A stretch of DNA of 64,000 nucleotides from Cognataquiflexum aquatile (GCF_003316845.1 NZ_QMIK01000001.1:186001-250000), one strand, 5' to 3'. Shown: positions 54,480 to 64,000, counted from the stretch's first letter. Notes: generated by a model from the sequence alone, not told the origin. Translations and numbers: made by a program.

Positions 54480-56459
54480 ATGAAATCTTCTCTCTTGCAA
54501 AGTTTAAAAAAATTAAGTGCCGACCGGAAATCAAAAAGAGGTTTCTCCCCTACTGCACAACTTCAGGATAACCGGAAAAACACCCTGGACCAACAGCACT
54601 TAATCCATCTGGCCAATACCAGTAAAACTGCAGTTCAACTGAAAGCATTCGGTTATCTTTTAAATGGAAATGTGACAGTCCAAAAAATGGCACTTGAAGA
54701 AGAAGAGAATTTGCAAGGAAAGTTCGAAACCGCCCAAAGAGAGGAAATAGAGGATGAAGAACCTCTACAAGGAAAGTTTGAACCCATCCAAAAGCAAGGA
54801 CAAGAGGAAGAAGAACTGATCCAAGGGAAATTCAAGACCATCCAAAAAATAAGTATTGAAGAAGAGGAACCGCTAAAGGGAAGGTTTGAAACAATCCAAC
54901 TTGTAGGAATGGAGGAAGAAGATTTGTTGCAGGGAAAATTTGAAACTATCCAAAAGCAAGGACTAGAGGAAGAAGAACTGATGCAAGGCAAGTTTGAAAC
55001 CGCCCAAAGAGAGGAAATAGAAGACGAGGAATTACTCCAAGGAAAATTCGAAACCGCCCAAAGAGAGGGAATGGAGGACGAGGAATTGCTTCAGGGAAAG
55101 TTTGATACCGCACAAAAAATGTCACTTGAAGAAGAGGAACCTTTGCAAGGTAAATTTGAAACCGCCCAAAGAGAGGGGATAGAGGACGAGGAATTGCTTC
55201 AGGGAAAATTCGAAACTGTCCAACAGCAAATAAACAATACTGGTCTTCCAGATAATCTGAAATCAGGTATAGAAAACCTCTCCGGCTATGCCATGGACGA
55301 TGTCAAAGTGCATTACAATTCCCCAAAACCCGCCTCGCTTCAAGCGCATGCTCATGCCCAAGGTACTGAAATCCATCTTGCTTCAGGACAGGAAAAACAC
55401 CTCCCCCATGAAGCTTGGCACGTAGTACAGCAGAAGCAAGGCAGGGTAAAGCCTACACTTCAAATGAAAGGCGGAGTGAATGTGAATGATGATGCAGGAT
55501 TGGAGAAAGAGGCGGAAGTGATGGGGGGAAGGGCTTTGAATTTCAAAAAATCTGACGAAAAAAACACGTTTCGAATTAATGAAAATACACCTGATAAAGC
55601 AATTGTCAATAATTTGGCCATTCAATTATTTCAAGATGTTAGAAATAAAGGCATATTCAGAAATGAAGATAATATGGAGTTCAAAAATCAGAATCATGTC
55701 TTATTGAGGTATTGGGGAATTCAAAAATTTCTAAGTGATATCAGCCGAACCAAACCATATTTAGATGAATTGAATTCCAAAATGCTAGAGGATCCTAAAA
55801 GTAGTTTATCTGAGGTATTAAGAAGTAAAGAACCTGGTGATTATCAATTACCTTTTCAATTGATTGAAGGTGTTTCTACAGAAGAATTCAAAAAAATAAT
55901 TGTTATGGGAATTAAATTTGAAGACTGGGTAGACGAACTCCATGGGGTTCAGACTCACAGAATTCAATGGTTCTTAATTGAGTCCGAATTTCAAGATGCA
56001 AATGAACTTTATAGAAATTCTGTAAATCCAATTTGGGAAGTAGAACCGAAATATGCATCAACAATGTGGGATCTTATTGTTGATTCAAATAAACCTAATG
56101 ACGATTTGGATTTTACAAAGCCCGAGAAACTTCAAAATTATTTAAGAGAAATTTACAGACCGCAAGCATTGAATATTATTGAAAAGATCAGAATGCTAAA
56201 TCCTCAATTTAATAATGAACTGAGAAAGAATATTCAAAATGAGAGAAATGGATTTCAAGCAAAAAAGCAAGAATTTCAAAATTTAGCACCTAATTTAGAA
56301 CAAGATGAAATGCCAAATAAAATGGTTACATCCGCAGGTTCTTGGAGTGGATGGAAGAGTTCATTGTTGGGTGATAAAAGAATTTGGAAGCCTACAATTC
56401 TAAATCCAAATTTGATTTCTTTAGAAGATCAATGGCAAAAATCTGCTAAATCGCTTTAA
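54480..56459 (+). CDS. eCIS-associated DUF4157 protein with a second, different payload
   Basis: A 659-residue putative effector, paralogous to the first in its N-terminal two thirds. It has the N-terminal QDNRKNTLDQQ...LANTS...QLKAF motif, about 9.4 copies of the 18-residue QGKFE repeat (about 78-247) and DUF4157 with HEAWH (310-314). The C-terminal payload (about 360-659) is different. It contains WVDELHGVQTHRIQWFLI starting at Trp483, which from memory resembles the LirA/MavJ family of Legionella type IV effectors, and ends with a Trp-rich SWSGWKSS segment. Start 54480 matches effector 1; an upstream TTG at 54417 lies within the promoter-like element. Activity unknown. Confidence 0.78.
   Translation: MKSSLLQSLKKLSADRKSKRGFSPTAQLQDNRKNTLDQQHLIHLANTSKTAVQLKAFGYLLNGNVTVQKMALEEEENLQGKFETAQREEIEDEEPLQGKFEPIQKQGQEEEELIQGKFKTIQKISIEEEEPLKGRFETIQLVGMEEEDLLQGKFETIQKQGLEEEELMQGKFETAQREEIEDEELLQGKFETAQREGMEDEELLQGKFDTAQKMSLEEEEPLQGKFETAQREGIEDEELLQGKFETVQQQINNTGLPDNLKSGIENLSGYAMDDVKVHYNSPKPASLQAHAHAQGTEIHLASGQEKHLPHEAWHVVQQKQGRVKPTLQMKGGVNVNDDAGLEKEAEVMGGRALNFKKSDEKNTFRINENTPDKAIVNNLAIQLFQDVRNKGIFRNEDNMEFKNQNHVLLRYWGIQKFLSDISRTKPYLDELNSKMLEDPKSSLSEVLRSKEPGDYQLPFQLIEGVSTEEFKKIIVMGIKFEDWVDELHGVQTHRIQWFLIESEFQDANELYRNSVNPIWEVEPKYASTMWDLIVDSNKPNDDLDFTKPEKLQNYLREIYRPQALNIIEKIRMLNPQFNNELRKNIQNERNGFQAKKQEFQNLAPNLEQDEMPNKMVTSAGSWSGWKSSLLGDKRIWKPTILNPNLISLEDQWQKSAKSL
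54711..55220 (+). repeat. 54-bp coding repeats, about 9.4 units
   Basis: In-frame tandem repeats encoding 18-residue units such as LQGKFETAQREEIEDEEP. Several neighbouring units are nearly identical, which suggests recent unit duplication. Confidence 0.85.
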
Positions 56460-56629
56460 TTCAAATTTTATTTTTCAATTTCGAAATTAACAATTTGAAG
56501 ATCAAATTGATATTGGTGATTAATAAAGAAATTTTTCATCCTATGTAACCGAACTTAATTACCTTTTTTTAAGTCTCATCAAATTTAATTCTCTTTCCCA
56601 TATTATTTACCAACAATTCCAAAGTCTAA

Positions 56630-59134
56630 TCATGGCAAATCTCTTTTTGCATATTTTCTTTCCATTATTATCTTTCTATAAACCGCACCAAGACCAAAAC
56701 CAAAAATAAGGATTAAAGCCAACACCCAAATTGGCACGTCATCACTAGCTGCACCAAAATAAGTGAAATGGATATCAAAATAGAGGTATCCCAAAAACAC
56801 CAAAACAGAAACCAGGAACAAAACAATGGCTATATTTTGAATTAAGGCCTTATTTGGGAATCCTTCTTCTCCCCTTCTCATGGTCTTATAAAAAACAAAG
56901 GCAAATATCAAGAGCGAGGCAAAGAGGAAGCCAATAGAAATCTTTAAATGAAGTTGGGCATAATTTTCCCAACGGATTGCAAGACAGGTACAATGATCCG
57001 CTGAATCAACAAATGTTTCATATTTAACCCATGGTAAATAGTTTTTATTACTTTGAGAATAGACTTTGACAAAATTTGGATTATTTATATTATACAAATC
57101 TTTTCCATCCACTTTCCTCATTTTAATCAAATAATCAATAATATCTGTCCTTGCACTTATTAGTATTGAGGAATCTTCCGCAGTAAGAATTGTGTTACGC
57201 TTTACTCCTAAATCAACTAAATCATCTGAGGTCAGTTTGGTAGAATCCTTTAAAAAACTGCTATATAATCGATCGTTGGTCTTGAATAAATCCCACATGC
57301 AATACCTCTCTCTATCAATTTCTTTTTGTCTTATCAGACTGTTTGCCAGTGTATCGATTTCTATATCATTTGGCGCAGCCCACATCAGGTCACTGACATA
57401 TAACCTTAAATAATCCACCCAAGTCGATTTTTCAATTGGCTCTTTTTTTATAGAAATAGAGTCCACTTTGAGTAATGAAGCACCTAAAGCATTCCAAAGC
57501 AATAGATTGTTCTCTTCTGACACCATATCCCAGATCGCAACGCCACCAAGGGAACGATCTACCATATACTGGTATTTAATATAGAGACTTATGTCATCTT
57601 CAAACCAGAGTTGTTTACCTCTTCCTCTATCCTGATAATTTATATAGGGAGCTTGCTGTATAGGGTCAAAACCAGGATAAATATCAGCTTCTGAACTTTG
57701 CCAATCTTCAAAATAATCCCGGATTTTTATTAGACCAATTTTTTCAACTTCTTCTATACCATCTTCATCCCAGATCAATCCGGAGTACGTGACCGTCAAC
57801 ACCAATTTTTTTGGAAGTATTTTGGCAGTATTATAAAAATCAAGAGATGATGCTATGGAACCATAATCCTTTCCTTCTGAACTATAAAGCGGACTTGGAG
57901 GACCGGGTATTTGAGGATTAACAGGCTTTAGTTTTTCAGTATGAATCAAAAAGTAATCAACATTTGGTATTAAACTTGAAAAGTCAAAAATTTTGGAAAT
58001 GTTTTTATCTTCTGGTTTGGCGATAGCAGGCAAACTGATTGTAATCAAAAAACTTTTATCCTTAGAAAATTCATTTCTCAGGTCTTGAACAAAGGCGGAA
58101 AAATTATTTCGATCTTTGATTGGCATATTTTGAAAATAAATATTGACTCCACCTATACTGTCCGATTTATCAAGTGACTTTAGGTTTTGTATTAATTCAG
58201 TTTGAGATTCTTTGTTGTTCAAAAATGAACTGATATTCTTCGACGAATTGCTAAAAACTGAAAATGATAAATTGACACCATTATTCCGGCTTTGAGAAAT
58301 CAAATAGCGGTCTTTTATAAGGCTTTTTGGAAATTGGATGAGATCTCCAATGGCATTGAAGGATAAGGTATATCCGGAATAAATGATATCAGTCAGGAAA
58401 TAAAAATTATAATCGTCTACTTTATCAGGATTTAAATTGGAATCATGCCAACCAAAAATCCTCATTTTAGGATTTAAGAGGAGTTTTGTGCTATCATTTA
58501 TTTTAGACTCACCTCTTGAAGAAGGTTGCGATGGATTGAATTTGAAATCCATACTCCTTATTGGATCCAGCTTTTTTCGAATTTCTTCTTTTTTTGTTTC
58601 TTTATCCTTATTGAGACCATCCTCAATTCCTTGAAGCAAGGAAGCCATTTCAACTGTAAGCGATTCGATAGATTCTTTTAGCGATTCGATAGACTCTTTT
58701 TGGGCCTCACTTTTATAACCTGCCTCAAGTTGTTCATTTAAAATTTTCTGAATTTCGGATTCTAATACTTTTAGATTTTTATCATTTTGGGTATTGTAAT
58801 CATTAAAAAAAGACTGATTCATTGTCAACCGCATCAGCTCTTTTGATATTTCATTTACCGTAATTGGATTAATTTTAAGGTGTTCTTCTATCAATTTAAC
58901 GATTCTATTCTGCTCATTTTGGAGTCTTTCCTTTCTGAAAGGATGGATTAATCTTTTCTTTGCTTGAACATCTGGAACTTTAAGCGGCTTAATTTTGATT
59001 TCAGGAATCGAATCTATTTTGGAATTGATTATTCCGGTATCCTGTGAATACAGTTCGTTTGGCAAAACAAAAAATATACCCAGTAGGCATATAAAGAAAA
59101 TCAAGATACCTAAATTCCTAATCTCATTTTTCAC
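56630..59134 (-). CDS. membrane-anchored GH18-fold protein lacking catalytic residues, in the eCIS operon
   Basis: An 834-residue protein. An N-terminal signal/anchor (about 8-29) is followed by a coiled-coil-like region (about 55-185) and a GH18-like TIM barrel (about 225-560). Barrel marks are RIFGWHDSNLNPDKVDDYNF, VDYFLIHTE and LGGVAIWDM. The strand that should carry D-x-x-D-x-D-x-E reads GGVNIYFQ (about 328-335): the Asp residues and the catalytic Glu are replaced. About three C-terminal transmembrane helices lie at about 725-825. It starts 31 bp after the tape-measure gene, so it is probably co-transcribed. A binding or anchoring role is more likely than glycan hydrolysis. Confidence 0.75.
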   Translation of the reverse strand: MKNEIRNLGILIFFICLLGIFFVLPNELYSQDTGIINSKIDSIPEIKIKPLKVPDVQAKKRLIHPFRKERLQNEQNRIVKLIEEHLKINPITVNEISKELMRLTMNQSFFNDYNTQNDKNLKVLESEIQKILNEQLEAGYKSEAQKESIESLKESIESLTVEMASLLQGIEDGLNKDKETKKEEIRKKLDPIRSMDFKFNPSQPSSRGESKINDSTKLLLNPKMRIFGWHDSNLNPDKVDDYNFYFLTDIIYSGYTLSFNAIGDLIQFPKSLIKDRYLISQSRNNGVNLSFSVFSNSSKNISSFLNNKESQTELIQNLKSLDKSDSIGGVNIYFQNMPIKDRNNFSAFVQDLRNEFSKDKSFLITISLPAIAKPEDKNISKIFDFSSLIPNVDYFLIHTEKLKPVNPQIPGPPSPLYSSEGKDYGSIASSLDFYNTAKILPKKLVLTVTYSGLIWDEDGIEEVEKIGLIKIRDYFEDWQSSEADIYPGFDPIQQAPYINYQDRGRGKQLWFEDDISLYIKYQYMVDRSLGGVAIWDMVSEENNLLLWNALGASLLKVDSISIKKEPIEKSTWVDYLRLYVSDLMWAAPNDIEIDTLANSLIRQKEIDRERYCMWDLFKTNDRLYSSFLKDSTKLTSDDLVDLGVKRNTILTAEDSSILISARTDIIDYLIKMRKVDGKDLYNINNPNFVKVYSQSNKNYLPWVKYETFVDSADHCTCLAIRWENYAQLHLKISIGFLFASLLIFAFVFYKTMRRGEEGFPNKALIQNIAIVLFLVSVLVFLGYLYFDIHFTYFGAASDDVPIWVLALILIFGFGLGAVYRKIIMERKYAKRDLP

Positions 59135-59164
59135 CTTTTCATTGTTTAAAGTTTGGTTTTTTTT

Positions 59165-62100
59165 CTACTTCCAAGTGATTTGTATGGCCTTTTCCATCCA
59201 TGGTAACTTAAACAATTTGATGTTCCAGCTGATACTTTCCATTAGGGCATCAACACCTTTTTTTTCTACATTAAGCGCCACCTGTGAATCCTCAAAGACC
59301 AACTCCCCCACTCTTTGCAAGAAAGTAACCTGCAGCGCTTCAAGGGTGGACGTTTTTAATTTTTCCCAATTTTGAAGCATTCCTTTAAGGAGGCTTTGGC
59401 AGAGGTCCTTTTCTTCATCTGTCAACTCAATCCCAGGTTCTAAATGTATGGCCAAAGGCATCCCGACAATAAGTTTGTTCAATACCAGTTCATACTCCGG
59501 AAAATCAACATCCCCAAATGCCAAATATTGCAGTAGGTATACAGCCCGGTTTTGGGATGTTTCATCTTTGAATCTGTTTCCTTCGATCAATCCCAACCTT
59601 GTAAATAACATCGTCAAAAATGGCCATGTCAGGACCAAGCCGGAATTATTAATTTTGATATGTCCCCCTACTTCCAAGTCTTCTTTCTCTTCTGGGATTT
59701 GGGTTTCAAGTGCAAATGTCTCTATGAATATTTTTGGAAAGTCTCCTTCCCTATTTACCTTTTTGGCTTGGACATAGGCGGAATTGAAAATCAATGTCCA
59801 ATTAAAAATACTGTACTTTCTTCGAATTAAGGTCAAGAATTCCGAATCGAACCTTGCTGAGTAGTTTGGCTTAATTGTTTCAAAAAATGCCAAAGCAAAT
59901 TCAAAAACCATCCTCCTCCACTTATCTCCGGTAAAGTTGCCATGGTACAGAAACTTTGATAAGGCGAGCAATTGCTGGATTTGCCCCTGAATTTTCGAAT
60001 TTCCATTATATAATTTTTGTAGCAGATACTTGTCCGAGTACTTATAAATGGCCTGATCCAAAATTTTATTATCTATTGAATAAAGTTCAAAAAATTCCTC
60101 TAAAGCAGATTTTTCATGCTGTTTTGTGGTTTTGAAATTTGGAGAAATTTTCTTTTTAGAAGCAGGAGTTAATTTTGGAAAATGGGATAAATTGATTTCA
60201 ATAACCTTCGGATCAAGTGATATACCTCTCGACTTCCCTTCACTTTGCCAAGTCATTAACATATCAAGAATGGACTCCCAATTTTCATCCTTGATTTTGA
60301 TATTCCTTTTCAAAATCGAATCGGACAATTTTTCCATACTTGGAAATGGTGACCACCATGGCAAATACCCCTTTTCCTGCCAAAAAAGAAGAATTTGAAA
60401 GATTTGCTCTGAGTCGATCTGTGGTTTATTCCCCGTTTGTTTAGCCATTTCCAATAAACTCTTGAGTTTTGGATTGCCAGAATTCAGATGTGGGAGTGAT
60501 TCCAAAATAAGTCTTGCATCTTTGGAAAGTGCCGGGGTTTTGACTTTTTGAATGGAAAATTTGGATTCTGCTGTCCTCAAAGTTCTTTTGACAAAGATTG
60601 GGTTTGTACTTAATAGAATAGAATTGGATACTTTCTGATACCAATACAATTCATTCAAAGCGCGAGCTGATTTCTCATCAAATTGAATTTTACGTTCAGA
60701 AAATTTGATAAAGCCTCTTACCTCCTCTTCAAAACTGTTTTTAATACTCTCAGAATTCTCCCAATGGGCCTTGGCCCGAAACCATTGAAAATAAAAGGAT
60801 TCAATATCACCTTTAGAATAGGCTAAGGCAAAGAGTAGGTCATTTTGAAATTTTTGATTTTCTAGAACTCTGACCGAGAAGCCTTCCATTGGAGAAGGAA
60901 ATTGCCTAAATAGCTTGGCAAACCCACTGAAATGGTGATTTAAATAGGTTAAGAAAAATGAGAAGGAAGACTTATCCAAAAGAGTCTTGATCGATAATAT
61001 AAGCGCTTTTTCACTCAAATTTTGAGCTATAATTTCCTTTAAGAAGGCATCTTTGTTTTGAAGCAAGTCTAAGAAAATATCCTTGACTTCAAATTGAGAT
61101 AGATCTCTGAAGGCATGGGGTAATTTTCTTTCTTGAAAGTAATATGCGATAATTTTACGCTTCAATCCAAGTTCATTCTCGGTTGAGTTTTCGGTTCTAG
61201 GGTTTGTTAAAATTTCCTCAAAACGTTTTTCAGAGCTAATCTCTTGTTGTATTTGAGAAACTTTCAACTTGTATTTTTCCTGACTCTGAAAAGACTGCTG
61301 CTGGTTAGGGTCCCTCTCTAGTAGAATGCTCTCCTTGAGAATTGCTTTCAATAAGAGTCTTTTTGAATCTTCTTCAAATGGCTCCATTTCTTTCAATTTG
61401 ACAAAGGAAATGAAGATCTCCTTAAGCTTATTTTCTTCTTGGATACTGATTTTACTACTTGCAACGGATGGAATTTCGGTTTTCAAAACCTTTAAAATTT
61501 CTTGGAATTTTTCAGGATCAAATAATCGAAACAAGTTTATTATTCCTTTGACATTCAGTTCTTTTATTTTTTGGATATCATTAGCTGTAAAATGAATTTT
61601 TATAATGGATAAGGTACTGCTGTCAAACTTCCGGACTATCTCTTCCCAAGAAAGTGTGTTGAAAATATCTGTCCAATTTACTCTCTGAGTAGATTTCTTT
61701 TCAGTAGCACTTAATTCATCTTTTTCAATTTGGACTATTACCTTTTGAAGATTTTTGAATAGTGGACTTTGGTTTTCATTAAGAGCAAGAGTCTTCGAAA
61801 TAAGACGTATAAGTTCCAAAAAGCCTACATTATACCTTGAGGCAGTTTGTTTCAAAATACTTTTTGAAAACATCAACCTATTAAATTCACTTCCCGATTG
61901 GACACTGATAAATTCCAGGATAAAATAATTGATGGATTTGTCCAAACCTTGCTTTCCTGACGGAAGATCTTTGCTTTTTTTCAAAGTAGGTATCAAAGAC
62001 GCCCGAAAAGAAAGGATCCAAGCACTGTTGGAAGGCTCAATATTTTGGATCAATCTGTCAAATTGCTTGTCAGAAATCTCAAAAACCCATCTTTTTTTGG

Positions 62101-62587
62101 CATCTCTGTTCCTTGAGATTTTCTTCAGCAGCTCTTTAAAATAGGAAGGCTTCGATTGGAAGATATACTCCATCAGTTTAGCCATGTCCATTCCTGCTAT
62201 CCATTCAGGCATGAATCCTTTTATTAGAAAAAAGTAGAGCCCTTCTTCTACCAATCCATTGGGGTTTGGGGAAGTATTGGAAGTACCTGAAAAGCTAATT
62301 TTTTTTGACAGCGCCTGAGGAAGTATTAATACCAAAGCCTCCTTGATTTTTTCTCCCAAATACCTTTCTAAGTCTTGTTCTTTAATTTTGCCAATGTCAA
62401 TTTCCAAGCTCGCCAATTCCAGATTAATTCCATGGAAAGACTTAAGGCTAAAGGCTTCATCCATTTTCGGCAAAATATGGGTGGCAAAAATCTTCTCAAT
62501 CAATTCATTGCAGCGAATGGCGAGATGCCTGCTTGGATACCGAAATTGAATCGTAGATTTTTGGATTATATTTGGCCCTGCGCTCAT
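59165..62587 (-). CDS. contractile injection system tape-measure protein
   Basis: A 1140-residue protein. The N-terminal 130 residues match the CIS tape-measure family: HLAIRCNELIEKIFATHILPKMDEAF ... NLELASLEIDIGKIKEQDLERYLGEKI. The rest is long, helical and Lys/Glu-rich, as expected for a ruler occupying the tube lumen. It lacks a signal peptide. It overlaps the upstream baseplate-like gene by 4 nt and precedes the GH18-fold gene. In Afp/PVC-type systems this protein sets particle length. Confidence 0.82.
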   Translation of the reverse strand: MSAGPNIIQKSTIQFRYPSRHLAIRCNELIEKIFATHILPKMDEAFSLKSFHGINLELASLEIDIGKIKEQDLERYLGEKIKEALVLILPQALSKKISFSGTSNTSPNPNGLVEEGLYFFLIKGFMPEWIAGMDMAKLMEYIFQSKPSYFKELLKKISRNRDAKKRWVFEISDKQFDRLIQNIEPSNSAWILSFRASLIPTLKKSKDLPSGKQGLDKSINYFILEFISVQSGSEFNRLMFSKSILKQTASRYNVGFLELIRLISKTLALNENQSPLFKNLQKVIVQIEKDELSATEKKSTQRVNWTDIFNTLSWEEIVRKFDSSTLSIIKIHFTANDIQKIKELNVKGIINLFRLFDPEKFQEILKVLKTEIPSVASSKISIQEENKLKEIFISFVKLKEMEPFEEDSKRLLLKAILKESILLERDPNQQQSFQSQEKYKLKVSQIQQEISSEKRFEEILTNPRTENSTENELGLKRKIIAYYFQERKLPHAFRDLSQFEVKDIFLDLLQNKDAFLKEIIAQNLSEKALILSIKTLLDKSSFSFFLTYLNHHFSGFAKLFRQFPSPMEGFSVRVLENQKFQNDLLFALAYSKGDIESFYFQWFRAKAHWENSESIKNSFEEEVRGFIKFSERKIQFDEKSARALNELYWYQKVSNSILLSTNPIFVKRTLRTAESKFSIQKVKTPALSKDARLILESLPHLNSGNPKLKSLLEMAKQTGNKPQIDSEQIFQILLFWQEKGYLPWWSPFPSMEKLSDSILKRNIKIKDENWESILDMLMTWQSEGKSRGISLDPKVIEINLSHFPKLTPASKKKISPNFKTTKQHEKSALEEFFELYSIDNKILDQAIYKYSDKYLLQKLYNGNSKIQGQIQQLLALSKFLYHGNFTGDKWRRMVFEFALAFFETIKPNYSARFDSEFLTLIRRKYSIFNWTLIFNSAYVQAKKVNREGDFPKIFIETFALETQIPEEKEDLEVGGHIKINNSGLVLTWPFLTMLFTRLGLIEGNRFKDETSQNRAVYLLQYLAFGDVDFPEYELVLNKLIVGMPLAIHLEPGIELTDEEKDLCQSLLKGMLQNWEKLKTSTLEALQVTFLQRVGELVFEDSQVALNVEKKGVDALMESISWNIKLFKLPWMEKAIQITWK

Positions 62588-64000
62588 AGAACCTCCCTCC
62601 TACTTTTTAAAGTTTTAAGCTCCTTTGCCAATTCCAATGAATGTACTTTCAAATCATGGTTGTTATTGATCTTGGCATCCCTCCAGGCTTTGTATAGGGT
62701 TTCAAAATTTCTGAATTCCCCAAAGTCAAGCCAATACACATTTGCTTCTATATGAACCGGGATTCTTTCACTTACCAAATTTTCAATATAAGATCTAAAA
62801 TTTTTTACTTGAAATCTCGCAGGCCAATCCGGCAAAACAATACTGACTTTTTGATCAAAAAAATCCTCACCAAAATCCCCATCAGCATCATCCAAGTCTG
62901 CGATTTTCGAATTCATAATGACCCTTCTCTGGTTTAAAGGTTTTCCCCTAAGAGTTCCTTTAAGCCTAAAGCCTTCTATTTCATCCAGAGCTAATCTTCC
63001 TAACTCCTCCTCCGTTCCCGACATCAGAAGTGCCAAACTTCTGTTGCTTTCCCAAATTTCATCAACCTCATTTTCAGAAAGTGGTGTTTCTTGATTTCCT
63101 TGAATATAATTGGCCAACACTTTTTTCCCATCACTTCTGATTAACTTTAGAAACCCATTTTCAAATTTATAATTATTTCTATCCTTAGCACTTTGATAAA
63201 AATCATTCAACAATTCTTTTCTTTCTTCCTCAGTTCCAACCCATTTGGATTGCCAAATTTTTTGATCGAATTCATTTAGAATAAAAAAACCAATCTTATT
63301 TGAAATCAGAAGGGACCTCAATAATATATGGTCAACCACATAAAGGCCTTCCGAATTGACATTAATTTCTCTGAATTTGGACACGAGCCGATTAATGAAG
63401 TTAATCCCCTCCTGTTCATTTATACCTTCAATTAGCGTTATCCATTTTTTTTCTTTTTTTTGAAAAATCACTTTGACAGATTCATTTATATTTTGAGTAT
63501 TAGAAATCCTATAGTTTTGGAAATCCAATCCTTTTCTTAAGACCCATTTAAGGCCTATTTTCCCAAAATATGGTAAAAAATCCTCCTCAAATGCAGGTTC
63601 TAACTCTATGACCAATTTTTCATCCTCTGACAAGTTTCTGAATTTTTGAGCAAAATCTTGAAAATTGGCTTTTTCTTCAATAATCGAGTAGTCGGAGGAA
63701 TTTATTTTTTTATTGATACCATAATGTTCAAATTTCAGGGGCTTGCTTATTTGTCTAATGCCTGTTTTTGTCAATAATATTTGTTCCAATCCTGATAAAT
63801 CAGAAACATCTTGGACTTTCTTAAAATTCTCTCCTTTATTTTGAAAATAATTGATATACTCCAAAGCAATTAAAAAGGCAGATTTTCTTTTCAGAAGTTC
63901 TTCTTTAAACTTGATTTGATCTGAAATCAAATTTAAATTCAAAGAAATCAAAAAAGGTAATTCATCAATATTTTCACCAAATCTAGCTAAGAGGTGGTCA
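62584..64000 (-). CDS. eCIS baseplate-like protein, cut by the window edge
   Basis: The open frame continues to the window end with no start codon inside: upstream of TTG 63951 it reads ...DHLLARFGENIDELPF. At least 472 residues are present. The C-terminal block SIVLPDWPARFQVKNFRSYIE ... RIPVHIEANVYWLDFGEFRNFETLYKAWRDA is characteristic, as I recall, of large baseplate-associated eCIS proteins resembling Afp12. The gene lies immediately upstream of the tape-measure gene with a 4-nt overlap, as in other systems. The tube, sheath and remaining baseplate genes should lie beyond the window. Confidence 0.6.
   Translation of the reverse strand, partial: DHLLARFGENIDELPFLISLNLNLISDQIKFKEELLKRKSAFLIALEYINYFQNKGENFKKVQDVSDLSGLEQILLTKTGIRQISKPLKFEHYGINKKINSSDYSIIEEKANFQDFAQKFRNLSEDEKLVIELEPAFEEDFLPYFGKIGLKWVLRKGLDFQNYRISNTQNINESVKVIFQKKEKKWITLIEGINEQEGINFINRLVSKFREINVNSEGLYVVDHILLRSLLISNKIGFFILNEFDQKIWQSKWVGTEEERKELLNDFYQSAKDRNNYKFENGFLKLIRSDGKKVLANYIQGNQETPLSENEVDEIWESNRSLALLMSGTEEELGRLALDEIEGFRLKGTLRGKPLNQRRVIMNSKIADLDDADGDFGEDFFDQKVSIVLPDWPARFQVKNFRSYIENLVSERIPVHIEANVYWLDFGEFRNFETLYKAWRDAKINNNHDLKVHSLELAKELKTLKSRREVL

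Noticed and set aside
54711-55220. Regularly spaced DNA repeats resembling a CRISPR array
   Set aside because: The 54-bp period is in frame and encodes an 18-residue repeat within a long open frame; there are no unique spacers.

Overview
The window looks like a chromosome segment from an aerobic Bacteroidota bacterium of the Cytophagales, most likely a Cyclobacteriaceae member related to Algoriphagus or Belliella. The evidence is AT-rich DNA, genes that mostly lack Shine-Dalgarno sites, at least one perfect TAnnTTTG-type -7 box, and many families typical of that group. I found no rRNA, tRNA, CRISPR array or intact insertion sequence. The species is an inference from gene content only.

Layout. 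(1) 0.5-9.2 kb, plus strand: an eight-gene operon (PhaC-like alpha/beta hydrolase, acetoacetate-decarboxylase-like enzyme, three small membrane proteins, patatin lipase, membrane metallophosphoesterase, cholesterol-oxidase-like GMC flavoenzyme), probably for a lipid or steroid-like substrate. (2) 9.2-14.6 kb, minus strand: four genes each overlapping by 4 nt (DUF5675 protein, membrane-anchored N-acetylmuramidase, two DUF4230-type proteins), an envelope or cell-wall module. (3) 14.9-24.9 kb: a molybdenum hydroxylase (2Fe-2S subunit and Tat-exported Mo subunit) and its probable maturation genes (cysteine desulfurase, MocA, XdhC), separated by about 4 kb of accessory DNA: an FRG-domain gene, a YefM-YoeB and a ParE-type toxin-antitoxin pair, an orphan lipoprotein and REP-like repeats. 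(4) 25-38 kb: housekeeping and accessory genes (cold-shock protein, amidohydrolase, HExxH secreted protein, RES-Xre toxin-antitoxin, serine hydrolase, GAF protein, M1 peptidase, BNR-repeat protein, TSUP permease, GreB). (5) 38.4-48.3 kb, minus strand: a beta-1,3-glucan (laminarin-type) locus with three GH17 domains, one fused to a sugar permease, a GH3 glucosidase and a very large phosphorylase-like protein of probable GH149 type, closed by a clear terminator. (6) 48.8-51.8 kb: BNR protein and DASS dicarboxylate transporter. (7) 51.9-64 kb: one end of an extracellular contractile injection system (eCIS) locus. Two plus-strand DUF4157 effector genes converge on a minus-strand structural operon (baseplate-like protein cut by the window edge, tape-measure protein, membrane-anchored pseudo-GH18 protein).

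The most unusual observations are these. The two eCIS effector candidates share an N-terminal plan and an upstream element but carry different payloads, one with an aspzincin metalloprotease signature. The eCIS operon ends with a GH18-fold membrane protein that has lost its catalytic acids. Two accessory genes (FRG and greB) are each bracketed by a diverged copy of the 3' end of the neighbouring gene, which suggests acquisition by recombination with DNA from a relative. A GH17 glucanase is fused to a permease. A domain V-VI relic of a group II intron lies between the two effectors.
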